Positions 36,801 through 47,059 of a stretch of 64,000 bases of DNA are shown here, piece by piece. The notes beneath the pieces are model-generated. The model saw only the letters and a program-made list of their open reading frames with translations, ran no database searches and was not told the origin of the DNA. Both the position numbers and the translations under genes were made by a program. The stretch comes from Hyparrhenia diplandra. Lineage: Eukaryota; Streptophyta; Magnoliopsida; Poales; Poaceae. The stretch is from NCBI GenBank assembly GCA_015847255.1, contig JADLZK010007787.1, forward strand, positions 248,001 to 312,000, given 5' to 3'. Within the stretch, counting starts at the first letter, position 1; every line of letters begins with the position of its first letter.

Positions 36801-37201
36801 TATAATCCTCATATCCCTGTTTTTTCTTTTTGAGTTCCATCAGTGTCCATCCCCTTAAGTTTTGATATTCATCATTGCATCCATAAGAACAGTACTACGT
36901 CTTGGATACAACCATATGCTTTCCACTGTTTTCACATAGGCTGACACCATTGATGTCTGACTCAGATACCGTTGGTATTCTTGACAAGATATCTCCAGGA
37001 TAAATTCAAGAATATAATGGTACGCAGTGTCGATTATGTCTTTTTTTCGTTGTCTTTTTTTTCCCACTACCTAACCATCATCTTACTTGGCAGGTGGGCA
37101 ACATGATATTTTGGTTCTTTTTCAGTATAGTCGGGCAGCCGATGTGTGTCCTTTTATACTACCATGATGTCATGAACAGGCAGGCCCAGGCAAGTAGATA
37201 G
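30888..37201 (+). CDS. DGAT1: Diacylglycerol O-acyltransferase 1 (DGAT1, MBOAT family)
   Basis: An ER multipass enzyme that esterifies diacylglycerol with acyl-CoA, the committed step to triacylglycerol. Sixteen exons: 30888-31166, 32423-32503, 32660-32734, 32824-32899, 33074-33141, 33962-34085, 34625-34723, 34862-34963, 35043-35179, 35323-35405, 35525-35545, 35783-35845, 36419-36466, 36561-36623, 36966-37019, 37094-37201. This matches the 16-exon structure known for plant DGAT1, including a 21-base microexon. Diagnostic stretches: RASAPAHRRVKESPLSSDAI, SHAGLLNLCIVVLIAVNSRL, the MBOAT motif EFYKDWWNAKTVEE, the catalytic-His motif SAVFHE (exon 13), and the C terminus MNRQAQASR. Coding indels: an extra T at 32690-32693 (creates TAG) and an extra T at 35350-35353 (creates TGA). 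In exon 1 the frame from ATG 30888 is open, but the frame from ATG 30905 (MAAASDRADAGDSSS) looks more like cereal DGAT1 and would join after one added C in the run at 30966-30971. Corrected length is 492 residues from 30888. The exon 16 FWFFFS stretch has three Phe. Confidence 0.95.
31974..32056 (-). mobile_element. LINE 3' end stub in DGAT1 intron 1
   Basis: A run of about 15 T (31974-31988) followed by a phrase that, on the minus strand, reads as a conserved grass LINE tail (AATAAAATTCAGGTGGGGAA ... CATGA then poly A). Only the last 70 or so bases are recognised, so this is a strongly 5'-truncated insertion. Target duplication not resolved. Confidence 0.5.
34295..34400 (-). mobile_element. 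RTE-type LINE 3' stub with intact target duplication, DGAT1 intron 6
   Basis: On the minus strand the insert reads ...CCCCAACTAGCTTGGGACTA AAGGCTATG then (TTG)n, the tail expected of plant RTE/BovB-type LINEs, which end in a short tandem repeat rather than poly(A). The 106-bp insert is flanked by a perfect 22-bp duplication beginning TAGTTTCAAA (34273-34294 and 34401-34422), proving a retrotransposition event with extreme 5' truncation. Confidence 0.8.
36657..36795. mobile_element. Stowaway-like MITE in DGAT1 intron 14
   Basis: Begins CTCCGATTCCAAATTATTA after a TA and ends with TAATTTGGAATGGAGACAG, an imperfect inverted repeat. It is about 140 bp with a foldback centre (CTAGACATTTATCTAG). 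The right end lost the consensus GGAG, so the exact border is approximate. Confidence 0.6.
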
Positions 37202-38011
37202 TTCAGCAGAGACGTGTAGTTTCAACACAAATTATCAGAAGCAGACTGGAGCGACGCAGCAGGAAGCGGCAGCTCCCCTTTGCCATTGTTACCATCATCT
37301 AGCTGGTCAGCTTGCAAATGCTCCTATTCCAGGCGGCCGGGCTGGGGATGCAGCATGTACATTACCAGCGAAGAAACGTCTACGGTGATCAAGCAGTGCT
37401 CATCACATGTGGACTCTGTACACTTTTCAGTCTATATGTCAGCAGTGCTGTGGGCATTATGTCGTGTTAGATGTAATATGTGCATGTATGTCACGACTTG
37501 AGGTCAAAATGAGCCCCCAAATGAAAGAAGACCCACTTGTTGGGATACAGGGAGACTTTCATAGAACAGACATCAAAACCTGATGAACTTGTTCTGAGCC
37601 CTGATGCAGGCAGGCTTTGTGATTCTGTCACATCGTGTACTGACATTGCTGGAAGGAATAACGAATCAACATCCCTTTTAGATGTTTGTATTTTCTTTGC
37701 GGGAGAACCTAACGAGGGTAATCTAACAGGGGACAGTGCAGCGATGAGTTGGGATTTACGGCTCGTTTGGCAAGTTATGGGAAGGGGCATGGGAATTGGA
37801 GGTGGGAGTTCGAGGAGGGAATAGGCGTGGGAGTTTGCTTTTTAGTCTCAATCCTTTATTTGAAAATTTATGTTACTGTTAGTCATGATCGCTGTGCGGC
37901 TGGGCATACTGTTATTGTAGCCCTGCTTATCTTCATGACATTAGTTTCTTATTAATAGACGCTCGTTGCTTGTGCAGTTTGAGCACATTGCAGGTAAAGG
38001 TGGAAGACTTA
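37202..38011 (+). other. DGAT1 3' UTR and short spacer
   Basis: No gene is seen. The first few hundred bases are probably the 3' UTR of the acyltransferase. Short ORFs on both strands (for example 37491-37824) have no recognisable motifs. Confidence 0.4.
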
Positions 38012-38991
38012 GGGGACGCTGTTTGGCGGGGCTCAGCTTCACCATTGAAGTTGTTTTTATAGAAAATAGCTTCAGAAGCAGCTTTGTGGATGAAGCTGAG
38101 CTATTTTAGAAATGGTGTTTGGTAAACAACTTCACCAACAGCTAGTTGGTAAAAAAAACTTCACCAACAGCTTGACTAATGAAGCTGAGCAGTTTTGATA
38201 GTGTTTGGCAAATCAAGCCAGTCTCGGCGAAGGGGCGCCGCGACTCGCGCCTGGACAGCCCGCGCCGCCGGCCGGAGGGGCACCGCATCCCGCGCCGAGC
38301 CAGCCCGCGCCGCCAAACGGGGAGGTGCCATGCCCCCACCGGCCCAAGATCCGCCGATGGGAGGGGCGCCAGCATGAATCACGCCGAGCCAAGAAGCGCC
38401 AGCCGGCGGACGTCCTCCAATCTCAGCGAGAAGAACGGAGAAGGGAACTGACGAGGAACCACTGGTTGGATATCTTGATGGGGACCCGATTTGCCTGATT
38501 CCCGTCCAGCATCGCATTCCAGCGAGTGGTCGCCCATGGCGGCGGCGGTGGCGAGTAGAGGGCGGTGGCAGCGGAGGGTTGCGGGAGGAAGAGAGGATGC
38601 GAGAGGCCGGCTAGCAGAGGTTTTCGGGTGGAGACCGGGAGAGCAAGGGCGCACCCATGGCTAGCAGAGGGGCTAGCAGAGGGCGGCGGCGGCGATGGTG
38701 CAGGCGGTGGCGGCGCTCGCCTGGAGACCGCGAGGGAGAGAGACCGTGCGTTAGGGTAGAGGAGGGAGTGGCAATTCGTGTAAATTCGTTGTTAAGTCAA
38801 GGGTATTTTTGTCATTAGGGTAGATAAGCGGTGGAGGAAGCTGCCAACAACCAGCTTCACTGAGCCAACATCCTTCTCTCAGCGCGTTTTGCGGAGCTTG
38901 TTGCGTGAAGCTGAGCGGAGATCACCCCGTTTGGCACAGCGAGCTGAAAAACAGCTCACGAAGCTGCTCATGAAGCCGTGCCAAACGGCCC
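38012..38991. mobile_element. Tourist/Harbinger-like element with GC-rich cargo
   Basis: Ends GGGGACGCTGTTTGGC and, inverted, GGGCCGTTTGGC, each followed by an AGCTTCA / CTTCATGAGC region. A TTA duplication flanks it (38009-38011 and 38992-38994), the PIF/Harbinger signature. The outer arms are AT-balanced and Tourist-like; the centre (38210-38760) is very GC-rich and Pro/Arg/Ala-coding in several frames, unlike the arms. That centre may be a captured genomic fragment, but no protein is recognised. Confidence 0.65.
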
Positions 38992-39758
38992 TTATCTAAT
39001 TTGGATATCCATAGATTTTAACAAATAAACTAGAAATTCAAAATTTTTTGTAGGGAATCACCTCTTCTTGCTAGTTTATTTTTTTGAACTAGAGAAGTAT
39101 TCATTGGATATCCGTGGATATCCAACTTCCACCTAGGATTGCAGGCCACCCATATCCATCACTCTTATAAACTAGAACTTTACTATCTATTTCTCTTACA
39201 TGTATAAAACGTCAACCTCAACAGCCCACTATCATTTGTCGCTAGCAATTTCTCTTAGCATGCAAGGTGTCCACCTTAAAAGTTTATTTTCATTTGTAAT
39301 TAAAGTTTAGTAGCACAAGAATTATGATATCCACGTCGGAGTAATATCATCCACTCTTGACATGCAAGGTGTCCAGTGTCCACCTTAGAAGTTTGCTATC
39401 ATTTATAATTATAAAGTTTTAGTAGCACAAGAATTATGGTATCGAGCAATATCGTCCACTATGAATACAATATCTATGATTATGCTAATAAATAAATAAA
39501 TAATATTATTCTTACATTATTAACACTGTACATATACATTACATAGTTCTTATTAATTAACATTCTAATAATTTATATTTCTTCTTTATACCCGCGACAA
39601 CACACATAAAATTCTTATAGTAACTACATAAATTTTAGGTAGGGCCGTAACTTATACAAAAGGGTAAATTAGCCACATTAAAATTAAGAAAATAGTCTAC
39701 TTAATTCTCAAACTATTAGTAGTCTATTTCATCTTACGACCTATATATAAAAACATGT
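38992..39758. other. AT-rich spacer
   Basis: No gene. It includes the tandem repeat at 39190-39462; the remainder is AT-rich with short poly(A/T) runs and ATA-rich stretches. Confidence 0.5.
39190..39462 (+). repeat. Tandem repeat, about 100-bp unit
   Basis: A unit starting GCATGCAAGGTGTCCACCTT and containing TAGTAGCACAAGAATTATG occurs at about 39259-39357 and 39359-39462; a diverged partial copy (ATGTATAAAACGTC...CACTATCATTTG) precedes it from about 39190. Substitutions and a small GTGTCCA duplication distinguish the copies. Confidence 0.6.
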
Positions 39759-39766
39759 ATTCTACC

Positions 39767-40247
39767 CCATGTTTTAGATAGCGCTATGAAATTTAGCGAC
39801 GACTTTGTTTCGGGCGCTATTGTTGCGCTATAGCGTGCGCTATAGCGCAGCTATGGCACGTGCTATAGCGCGCTATTTGCAACATAAGCGTCGACATGCA
39901 GTTCAAGCTATATAGCGCCGCTATAGCGCTATTTGTTTTGAATAACAGAAATCGGGACAAGTATATAATTATAATTTGATAAGTCATAATGATAACCATA
40001 TAATGAAGTTCTCATCCTCAAAACAAACAACCATGAAGGCATCAAGTCAAGTACATAAGCAAAAAACCGTAAAGTTATTGAAATTACTCAATCACTTAGC
40101 AATTTGCCAATAGCGTCATAATAGCGCTATGACGCTTATTTGAGCTTTTAGCGGGCGTTATAGCGGCGCTATAGCGTAATAAGCGCGAATAGCGCTAAAA
40201 AGTGCAAATTGCGTAGCGAAAGCGCTCTATTGGCGCTTAAATCGTGG
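39767..40247. mobile_element. 481-bp hAT element full of AGCGCT palindromes
   Basis: Ends CCATGTTTTAGATAGCGC and, inverted, CCACGATTTAAGCGCC. Flanked by the perfect 8-bp duplication ATTCTACC (39759-39766 and 40248-40255), as for hAT. The two subterminal zones (39775-39935 and 40108-40235) carry more than a dozen overlapping copies of GCGCTA / TAGCGC, often as GCGCTATAGCGC palindromes, while the centre is plain AT-rich DNA. No transposase; presumably mobilised in trans by a transposase that binds these repeats. Confidence 0.8.
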
Positions 40248-40390
40248 ATTCTACCCCTTAAACTATTAAAAATGTCCAAATAACCTCCTAATACGGTTTT
40301 GAAAGTTGTTTCACCGAAAGCGGCAAATACTGATTTTGAAAGTGATTACTAGCATACATAGGTTGATTATAGGAGCGAAAACAACACATA

Positions 40391-41665
40391 GGCCCTCTCT
40401 CGGCGGTGCGGGGCTGTGCCAAACAACAAAACGAAAAACGGCTTCACGTGGGGAGCCAACAAGAGCCGGAGCCTTTTTTTTTTTCCGAGCGAACGAAGCC
40501 TGGAAATCGAAGCTTCAAGCGGCTCCTCACCGGCCGATGGACGAATGGTACCAAATTGCCCCCGAACTTCCATTCTAATTACAACCGGTTTGCCACCGCA
40601 TCTATTCTTCTCCTCCCCTTCCCCACCGGACTCGAGCCACGCGCCGCGAGAAGACCGGCGCCGCGAAAAAAAGACCGACGCGCTCGAGAGAGTAGGCGAC
40701 AGGCCGCTAGGGTTCCGATGAACCACCTGCGGCGCCCACCGGTCGGAGGGCGAAACCTCAACGCGAGAGTGGATCCGGCGGCCCTCATGCTCCACCGAGG
40801 GCAAATAAGGATGGCCCGGCCATGGCGCGTGGATCTGAAACACGCCACCGGCGTCTACAATAGCTCCCAGGCGATCCTCCGGTTTGCCGTGGCGGCCGCG
40901 TCCTCGCTTGGGGGGATGGCGGCGCCACCACAAGGTGGTCGTCCCCATGTCCCGGCGCCACCAAATACTATCATGTTGATCTTTGGATATCCAAATCGCC
41001 CGGTTACTTGGCACCATACAAGGGGAAAGGTGTCATATTCGGATTGGAGGATTCAAGCATTCAGACGATAGAGAACGTATATTTGGTGTCCGGAAAATGA
41101 AGTGGAGAATCCTTATCAAGATGCCGAGTTACCCATGAAAAGCAAAAGATGATTGTTGCGGCAACCATGTGTCTCCACCACTATATTCGTGAGGCCAGCG
41201 TGGTAGATATAGATTTCCATAAAATCGATCGAAATCGACTATGTGCCAACCATACCTTCGAGATATGCAAGACATTCAAATCCATCGATACATCAACTAA
41301 TGCATCTAATGATGTACACATAGATAGATTCAGGGATGACATTGCGAGGGGACATTTTCCTTTCTAGATGATCATGTTCATTTATTGGATGATATTTCAA
41401 TATCATTCCTACTTTTGTAATTAAAGAAGTCTAAGAAACATTATTAGTAGTTAATTTTATCGTATTATTATCCTTGTTAATTTTGGACAATCATATGTAA
41501 AACCAAAACAAGGGCACTATGGACATTCAACATCTTCCATCCATTTAAAAAACGAAGGAGCCGTTTTGCCAAGCGTTTTCGAAACGGCTTCACGAGAGGA
41601 GCTGCTCCTTCAGAGGAGCGAGCGAAGCCATTTTGGAAGAGCGGAGCCCCGCCAAAAACAGGCCC
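40391..41665 (+). mobile_element. PIF/Harbinger-like transposon, internally deleted
   Basis: Left end GGCCCTCTCTCGGCGG and inverted right end GGGCCTGTTTTTGGCGG form terminal repeats, and ATA flanks both sides (40388-40390 and 41666-41668), matching a 3-bp duplication. The undisturbed target ACACATAACA is visible in the sister copy near 45165-45174. Subterminal arms contain inverted ACGGCTTCAC blocks. The 3' end of a Harbinger transposase lies inside on the plus strand; the 5' half of the coding region is missing or unrecognisable. Confidence 0.75.
41060..41366 (+). pseudogene. PIF/Harbinger transposase C-terminal fragment
   Basis: Two adjacent frames give ERIFGVRKMKWRILIKMPSY and then MKSKRMIVAATMCLHHYIRE, joined across a one-base frameshift near 41134. 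This is the E-containing C-terminal part of a DDE (HARBI1-like) transposase, where a Glu-Arg-x-Phe-Gly-Val block is followed by a CxxLHNxIRE block. The frame ends at 41366 after RFRDDIARGHFPF. The upstream D residues are absent, so the protein cannot be active. Confidence 0.7.
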
Positions 41666-41689
41666 ATAACAGAGTGGAACACATGCTTG

Positions 41690-41818
41690 AAATCTATTAC
41701 TTTTTATCTCGCCGAGGAAATTCCCAAAAAACAATAAACGGGTGTGCACACCAGGGGCTTGAACCCGCGCCGAGGGTGCTACTTGAGATAGCTAGACCAA
41801 GCACGCTTATCTAACAAT
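41690..41818 (-). mobile_element. tRNA-like SINE-type sequence, copy 1
   Basis: On the minus strand the segment reads GCTTGGTCTAGCTATCTC (weak A box) followed by a B box GGTTCAAGCCC and a non-tRNA tail. A second copy is present at about 45205-45355 as part of the tandem duplication. The A box is imperfect, so a pol III SINE origin is plausible but not certain. Confidence 0.4.
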
Positions 41819-42057
41819 GTAATCAAATATAAAAGTTGAAAGTTGTTTCACCAAAGCGGCAAATACTGATTTTGAAAGTGATTTTTTTTGAGGAAAAAGC
41901 AGGAGGGGGGATCCCCTCGCGTGCTTTTATTAAAACGAGCAAAAAAGTCTTACAACCAAAACTCAAGAAACATAAAAGGTACGTAAGAAAAATAAAAAAA
42001 ATTACACAAGGAGGTCTATCCATTGATCAAACAAAGCAGAACGAGGAGTAGCGACCC

Positions 42058-42504
42058 TTAGCTTAGCCAAAGGCAATTCTTTCTGAAGACTTGCTTAAGC
42101 GAATGTAGAGAAGGAGCAATGTGTCTGAAAATACTGTCATTCCTTGCCGACCAAATCGACCAAAACATTGCAATAATAATCTCCATGAAGATAGGACTAT
42201 GCAGCTGAGTTTTGAAAGACAGAACTGAGCTTTGAATGTCCATTTGAATGACATTTGCTAAACCCAAAAGATTCCAGGCAGACATAGCAAAAGGACAGTG
42301 GAGGAAAAGGTGCTCAATAGTCTCTAAGGAGTTAAGATGACATAACACACAGCTGTAATCATCAAGAACCATATTTCTTCTTTGTAATAAATCCCTTGTG
42401 CTTAACCTGTCTTTTAACACAAGCCAGAAGAAAATTTTCCGTTTTGGTTGACAGGCATTTTTCCAAAGCCATTTGTAAATGGGGGAGACCCGCATATGGC
42501 CCAA
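42058..42504 (-). pseudogene. LINE ORF2 C-terminal zf-RVT domain
   Basis: An open stretch of 148 residues with KWLWKNACQPKRKIFFWLVL, DRLSTRDLLQRRNMVLDDY, CVLCHLNSLETIEHLFLHC and MFWSIWSARNDSIF. It aligns by eye with the zf-RVT of the plus-strand LINE at 29633-30145 along its whole length. Confidence 0.85.
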
Positions 42505-43408
42505 GAGATGAGAATAAGCTTTTTTTGAGGAAAAGATAGAGGAACCCCATATGTATGTCCAAGTGTCAAAACCATCTTGTGGTTGGAGATCATTTAAAAA
42601 GGGTCAGAGGTCTTGGAACCGACCGAAAGCCTCGGTTGAGAGTGGCAAATGAAAGAGACTTGACAGATCAGATTCTTCTAGGACCTGTTGAACTCGAGAT
42701 CCCGTATCCTTGGAGAAAGAGAAAAGTTGAGGCATGTTTATACTCAACAACCGATCATTCCAAACATCGGTCCAAAAGAAGCATGAGGCACCATCAACAA
42801 TAACTGCACTAGCCATTCCTTTGTAAGAGTCCAAGAATTTGCAGATATCCTTCCACCAAAAGGATCCTTTTCTGTTGGTTGCAAGTAAAGATCCATTTTG
42901 ATAATGGGTGTTCCAAATAAGCTGAACCCAGGGAATTGAAGCTCTATTAAAGAATTTATGTAGGTGCTTTAGAAGAAGACTCGATTTTGGGTAGTCAAGT
43001 TGATTGCCCCCAAACCTCCATTTTCTTTTTGAAGTAATGACCAACTCCCAAGCAGCCTTGGAAGGTTTCTTACTAGCTGTGTTAGATCCTCTCCAAAGAC
43101 AATATTTCTTTTATTTATCCACTTGCTTAACCATAGTCTTTGGAAACAAAAAAGTGCACATTGCATAGATGGGCAGAGCACCGATCACATCATTTGTCAA
43201 CTCAAGTCTTCCCGCATCTGTTAACATAGAAGAGATGGTGAGAAATCTTCTTTCACATTTGGAAACTAGAGGCCAATAGTGCGCCACTTGTGGGTCTTGT
43301 TAAACTCGGGGGTAGGCCCAAATAAGTAAAAGGTAAAGACCCAACTGAAAGCATCCAAAAGTGGTTGACGAAGCTGCAACCTTTCCTCACTTATATTGAT
43401 AGGCACCA

Positions 43409-44926
43409 TCATGGATTTATTATAGTTGACCTTGAGACTGTGGACTCGGCAAAAAGCATCAGAATTTCTTTGAGATGTAACAGTTGACTTTCATCACCCT
43501 GAATAAAAATCAGGGTGTCATCGCATATTGAAGTATGGGAAAATCGCTTGGTCATGGGGCAATTGAACTGGTAGGTGAAGTAACCCTCTTTGTCGAGCAT
43601 CATTGAGGATAGATCGAAGAAAGTCATTTTGCAAGAACAAACAACAAAGGTGACGGTGGGTCTCCCTGTCTAACTCCTCTTCTGCAATGGAAAGTTTTGC
43701 CGGGTACTCCATTTAAGAGAATCGATGAGGTGCCCGAGGAGAAGATCATTTTCATCCAAGAAAGCCACTTAGGTTGGAAGCCCTTGCTAGACATGATTTG
43801 CAACATCAGTTCATGCTCCACTTTATCAAAGGCTTTTTCAAAATCTAACTTGAGTATACAAATTTGTTGTCTTGATTGGTGACAAAGATGGAGATATTTA
43901 AAAGACCAAGCTAGGCAGTCTGGATAGACCTAGCCTTGATAAAACCATATTGATTCTTGTGAATGAGCCTTGGGAGCACACCTTGCAATCTATTTGCTAA
44001 GATCTTGGTAATGATTTTGACAGAAGTATTCAGAAGTGAAATGGGTCCAAGTCATTGACTGTTTGAGTAGTAGTATGCTTAGGAACAAGGGTGATATGAG
44101 ACCCATTTATGCTCGAAGACAAATATTGCCATCATAGAAAGCCCCATTTGACACCATAGATGTCATTGCGCATTAGGGACCAGCACTTTTTGAAAAAATC
44201 AGTGTTGAAACCATCAGTCCGGGAGATTTATCCGAAGGCAAACCTCTTACAATTTGCATCTATTTCTTCTTTGGAAAAAATTGTCTTCAAGATGAGACAA
44301 ATCTTCATCTCGCAATAATAAGGTCGAGGCAAATTGAAGGTAATACCTGAGAAAGATGAGGATCCAAGTCTTTCTTTAAAACTCTGCCATAAGAGATTTG
44401 CTTTAGCCCCATGATCAGTAACAAGAAGACCTTCTGAATTCTGCAAAGAATTAATGAGATTATTTCTGAATCTAATAGTAGCATGGGCATGGAAAAATTT
44501 AGTACCAGCATCACCCAGAGTCACCCATTTTATAGACCCCTCTGTTTCTAGTAAACATCTTTGCCGTCTTAGAAGACTAGAAAGCTTTTGCTCCAGCAAA
44601 ATTTGAAGTTCCATTCTGGGATTGTAAGATCTCTCGAATTCCTCCATATACAAGAGCAGAGAAAGAACAAGCTTAACATTAGAGATCATCTGTTTTAGGT
44701 TAGATAGCCCTTTAGACCAATCCTTCAAAGTTTTCCTTAAGTTCTTTAGCTTAGCTGTAAGGGCCTTGGCTGGGTCAGTGATATGATCTGGAGCATGCCA
44801 ACCTTGCTGAAAAACTACGAGAAAAATCGGTGGTGCTGACCAATAATTCTCAAACCTGAAAATACTTCTTCTTGGGATGTTGGTTGAGAAGCTAATCGAG
44901 ACAGGGTGCATGATCTGAAGTTTCAT
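43409..44926 (-). pseudogene. LINE ORF2 remnant: pre-RT region and reverse transcriptase
   Basis: The 232-residue frame 44926-44228 contains SLLRRQRCLLETEGSIKWV then LGDAGTKFFHAHATIRFRNN, the usual stretch between endonuclease and RT in plant L1. Downstream fragments give KAFDKVEHELMLQIM-type sequence (near 43830), MIFSSGTSSILLNGVPG and RRGVRQGDPPSPLLFVLA (43660-43750). Frameshifts and stops separate them. Confidence 0.8.
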
Positions 44927-45383
44927 GAGTCATGGAAGAAGCAAAGGAGTTTGGAAAGGTAGAAGTCCAACTTACGGAGGTGAAAAATCAATCTAATCTT
45001 TCAAGAAGAGGACTTGATTTGTTTGTTTGACCATGTGAATCTTCTTCCTTTTTAGGGAAACTCCACCAACCCCGAGTTTTGAAAGTGATTACCAACTTGC
45101 CACCTATAATATAAAAAGTCTATATAATCTCCTAACATACATAGGTTGATTATAGGAGCGAAAACAACACATAACAGGAGTGGAACACATCCTTGAAATC
45201 TATTACTTTTTATCTCGCCGAGGAAATTCCCAAAAAACAATAAACAGGTGTGCCCACACCAGGGCTTGAACACACCAGGGGCTTGAAACCATGCCGCGAG
45301 GGTGCTACCGAGATAGCTAGACCAAATAGCTTGTAGTTAAGTAAGCCTGCTTATCTAACAATGTAACCAAATATAAACACTAC

Positions 45384-45704
45384 TACTTTATGAGCATGTA
45401 AATCTTTTGCTACCATAGGCTCATCTTCCAAGAGCCGAGGGAAGACTCTCTTACATTAAAAAATCCAAAACAAGCTTCATAGCCACAACTCTCTTCTTGC
45501 CCTTTTCAGCGACTTATCGGCCCGTCAGAGTAGCTTATTTCTATCTCAAACAACACTATCGAAACAACCACAATCTGTCATAAAAATCATCTGTTAAAAT
45601 GATAGATAGACCACCAAATAACCGAACACCACCAAAGGCACTTCAAGAAACTCACAAATAGACAGACCACCAAATAATGTATACATGATTTGGTTTTAAT
45701 GTAT
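45384..45704. other. Short spacer before the copia block
   Basis: No gene. A phrase around ACAGACCACCAAATAA occurs twice (near 45606 and 45662). Nothing else recognised. Confidence 0.5.
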
Positions 45705-45763
45705 ACAAATCGGTAAAATCATCATTTGAAAAATGAATCAATGTTGTCTTGGCAAGACAGAGG
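45705..45763 (+). repeat. 59-bp direct repeat flanking the copia block, left copy
   Basis: Begins ACAAATCGGTAAAATCATCA and ends CAGAGG directly against the left LTR. An almost identical 59-bp copy lies at 56662-56720 on the other side of the block, with about four differences. It is far longer than the 5-bp duplication made by copia integrase. Confidence 0.75.
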
Positions 45764-45997
45764 TGTGAGAATGGTCAAACGAGATGTCGTTCCGGGCTCT
45801 CGGGTACTTGTTTATATACTACGGGAACCACCCCCGGTGTGGCTTGTACAAGAGGGAATTACATCATACTTGTGTTACAAGAACATCTAACTAATCTCCT
45901 AGATTACACGCCATCATCTTGACAGCCAAGTTACATTCGGTTACATTGGATACACACGCTCCAAGGAGCTCTATCCTAACAACCATATCTTCTAACA
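45764..45997 (-). repeat. Copia 3' LTR
   Basis: 234 bp, TGTGAGAATGG...CTTCTAACA on the plus strand, followed by the complement of the purine tract. It differs from the 5' LTR by several substitutions and small indels (for example GGTCAAAC versus GGCTGAAAC), so insertion is not very recent. Confidence 0.85.
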
Positions 45998-46039
45998 TCC
46001 CCTCTCAATCTCGGCCACTTTCAAGGTTGAGATTGCGCT

Positions 46040-47059
46040 GAAACTCCTTTAGTTTAGCCACTCGTGATCGGCTTGGTGAAACCATGCTATCTTTGTTGAT
46101 CAACAATTTCTGAGCAACTCTCTCTCGACAAAATGGAAGTCTATTTCAATATGTTTTGTTCTCTCATGGAAACCGGATTTGCCGAGAGGAAGTGCGTTGC
46201 TCCAATATTATCACACCAAAGTCGTGCTACCCGAGAGTGAGGAACTCGTAGCTCTTTCAACAACTGTTAGATCCACATGATTTCAATTTGTTGCATTCGC
46301 CAAAGCTTTGTATTCACCTTACGTGCTTGACCGAGACATCGTGAGGCTACTTTCTTGCACACCATGACACCGATTACTTCAAAGAAAATCGCAAAGCCTC
46401 CGGTAGACCGCCGATCGTCCACACAACCAGCCCGGTCGCGTCTGAAAAAAGCAATCGACCGTTGTTGATATAGATCTTCCGATCTTGAGCCCAATTCCCA
46501 CCGTTCCTTGCACATAACGCAATATACACTTCACCGCACTCCCGATTGTACCGTAGTCGGTGCATGTAGGAACCGGCATACTTTATTTCTACGCAAACGA
46601 AATGTCGGGGACGTGTGAGAGTCAAGTACTGAAGTGCTCCAACCATTCTTCTGTACTGAGTTGAGTCCACCAGCCCCAAACTCTCACCATCGATCGGCTC
46701 GGCTTTTTACGTAGTCGGAATAGGGGTATCAACCGACTTACTCTTCTTCATATTTGCACGCTTAATCACATCGCAGCATACCTTTGTTGAGTGAGCAGCA
46801 GCCCACCATCTGTGGTCTTCTTTACTTCGATCCCTAGGAAGTAATGGAGCTCCCCGAGGTCCTTCAGAGTGGACTCCTTTTCAAGATCCTTCAGCAAGGC
46901 TTTAGTTGCATCCAAAGAGGAACTCGCAACTATGATATCATCAACGTAGACAAGCACATATACAACAACTCCATTCTTGCTATAATAAAACAGTGACGTG
47001 TCACCTCTTGATGGTCTGAACCCAAGCTGAATAAGTTTCTTTGCCGACAACCCGAGCAT
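46040..47059 (-). pseudogene. Copia pol: end of RT and RNase H
   Basis: The minus-strand frame from 47059 contains the catalytic box VLVYVDDIIVASSS and LKDLGELHYFLGIEV. Further down come MVGALQYLTLTRPRH, DDRRSTGGFA and, in shifted frames, an RNase H core with LWCDNIGATHF-like and KHIEIDFHFVRERV stretches ending near 46040. The frame is broken several times. The RT domain begins on the other side of the solo LTR (51771-52094). Confidence 0.85.

Larger units (their letters stand above)
41884..45076 (-). mobile_element. L1-type LINE, 5'-truncated, with 14-bp target duplication
   Basis: A 3.2-kb minus-strand insertion flanked by the perfect duplication TTTTGAAAGTGATT (41870-41883 and 45077-45090). 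The tail is a short A run (T on the plus strand at 41884). Coding remnants in minus-strand order are the pre-RT region (44926-44228), RT (about 44200-43400) and zf-RVT (42504-42058). Motifs (IFSSGTS, RRGVRQGDP, SPLLFVLA, RDLLQRRNMV) show the same family as the LINE at 27540-30484. Multiple stops make it inactive. Confidence 0.9.
40301..45383 (+). repeat. Tandem duplication of a short unit, each copy split by a different transposon
   Basis: A unit beginning GAAAGTTGTTTCACC, running through GCGAAAACAACACATA and ending near AATCAAATATAAA is present twice in tandem: copy 1 at 40301-41838 and copy 2 at 41839-45383. Copy 1 is interrupted by a PIF/Harbinger element (40391-41665) and lacks about 40 bp present in copy 2; copy 2 is interrupted by a LINE (41884-45076). 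Removing the insertions leaves units of roughly 260 and 350 bp that align closely. Confidence 0.75.

Noticed and set aside
39767..40247. CRISPR-like or satellite array
   Set aside because: The repeats are short palindromes of variable spacing inside TIRs with an 8-bp TSD, so a hAT element explains them.
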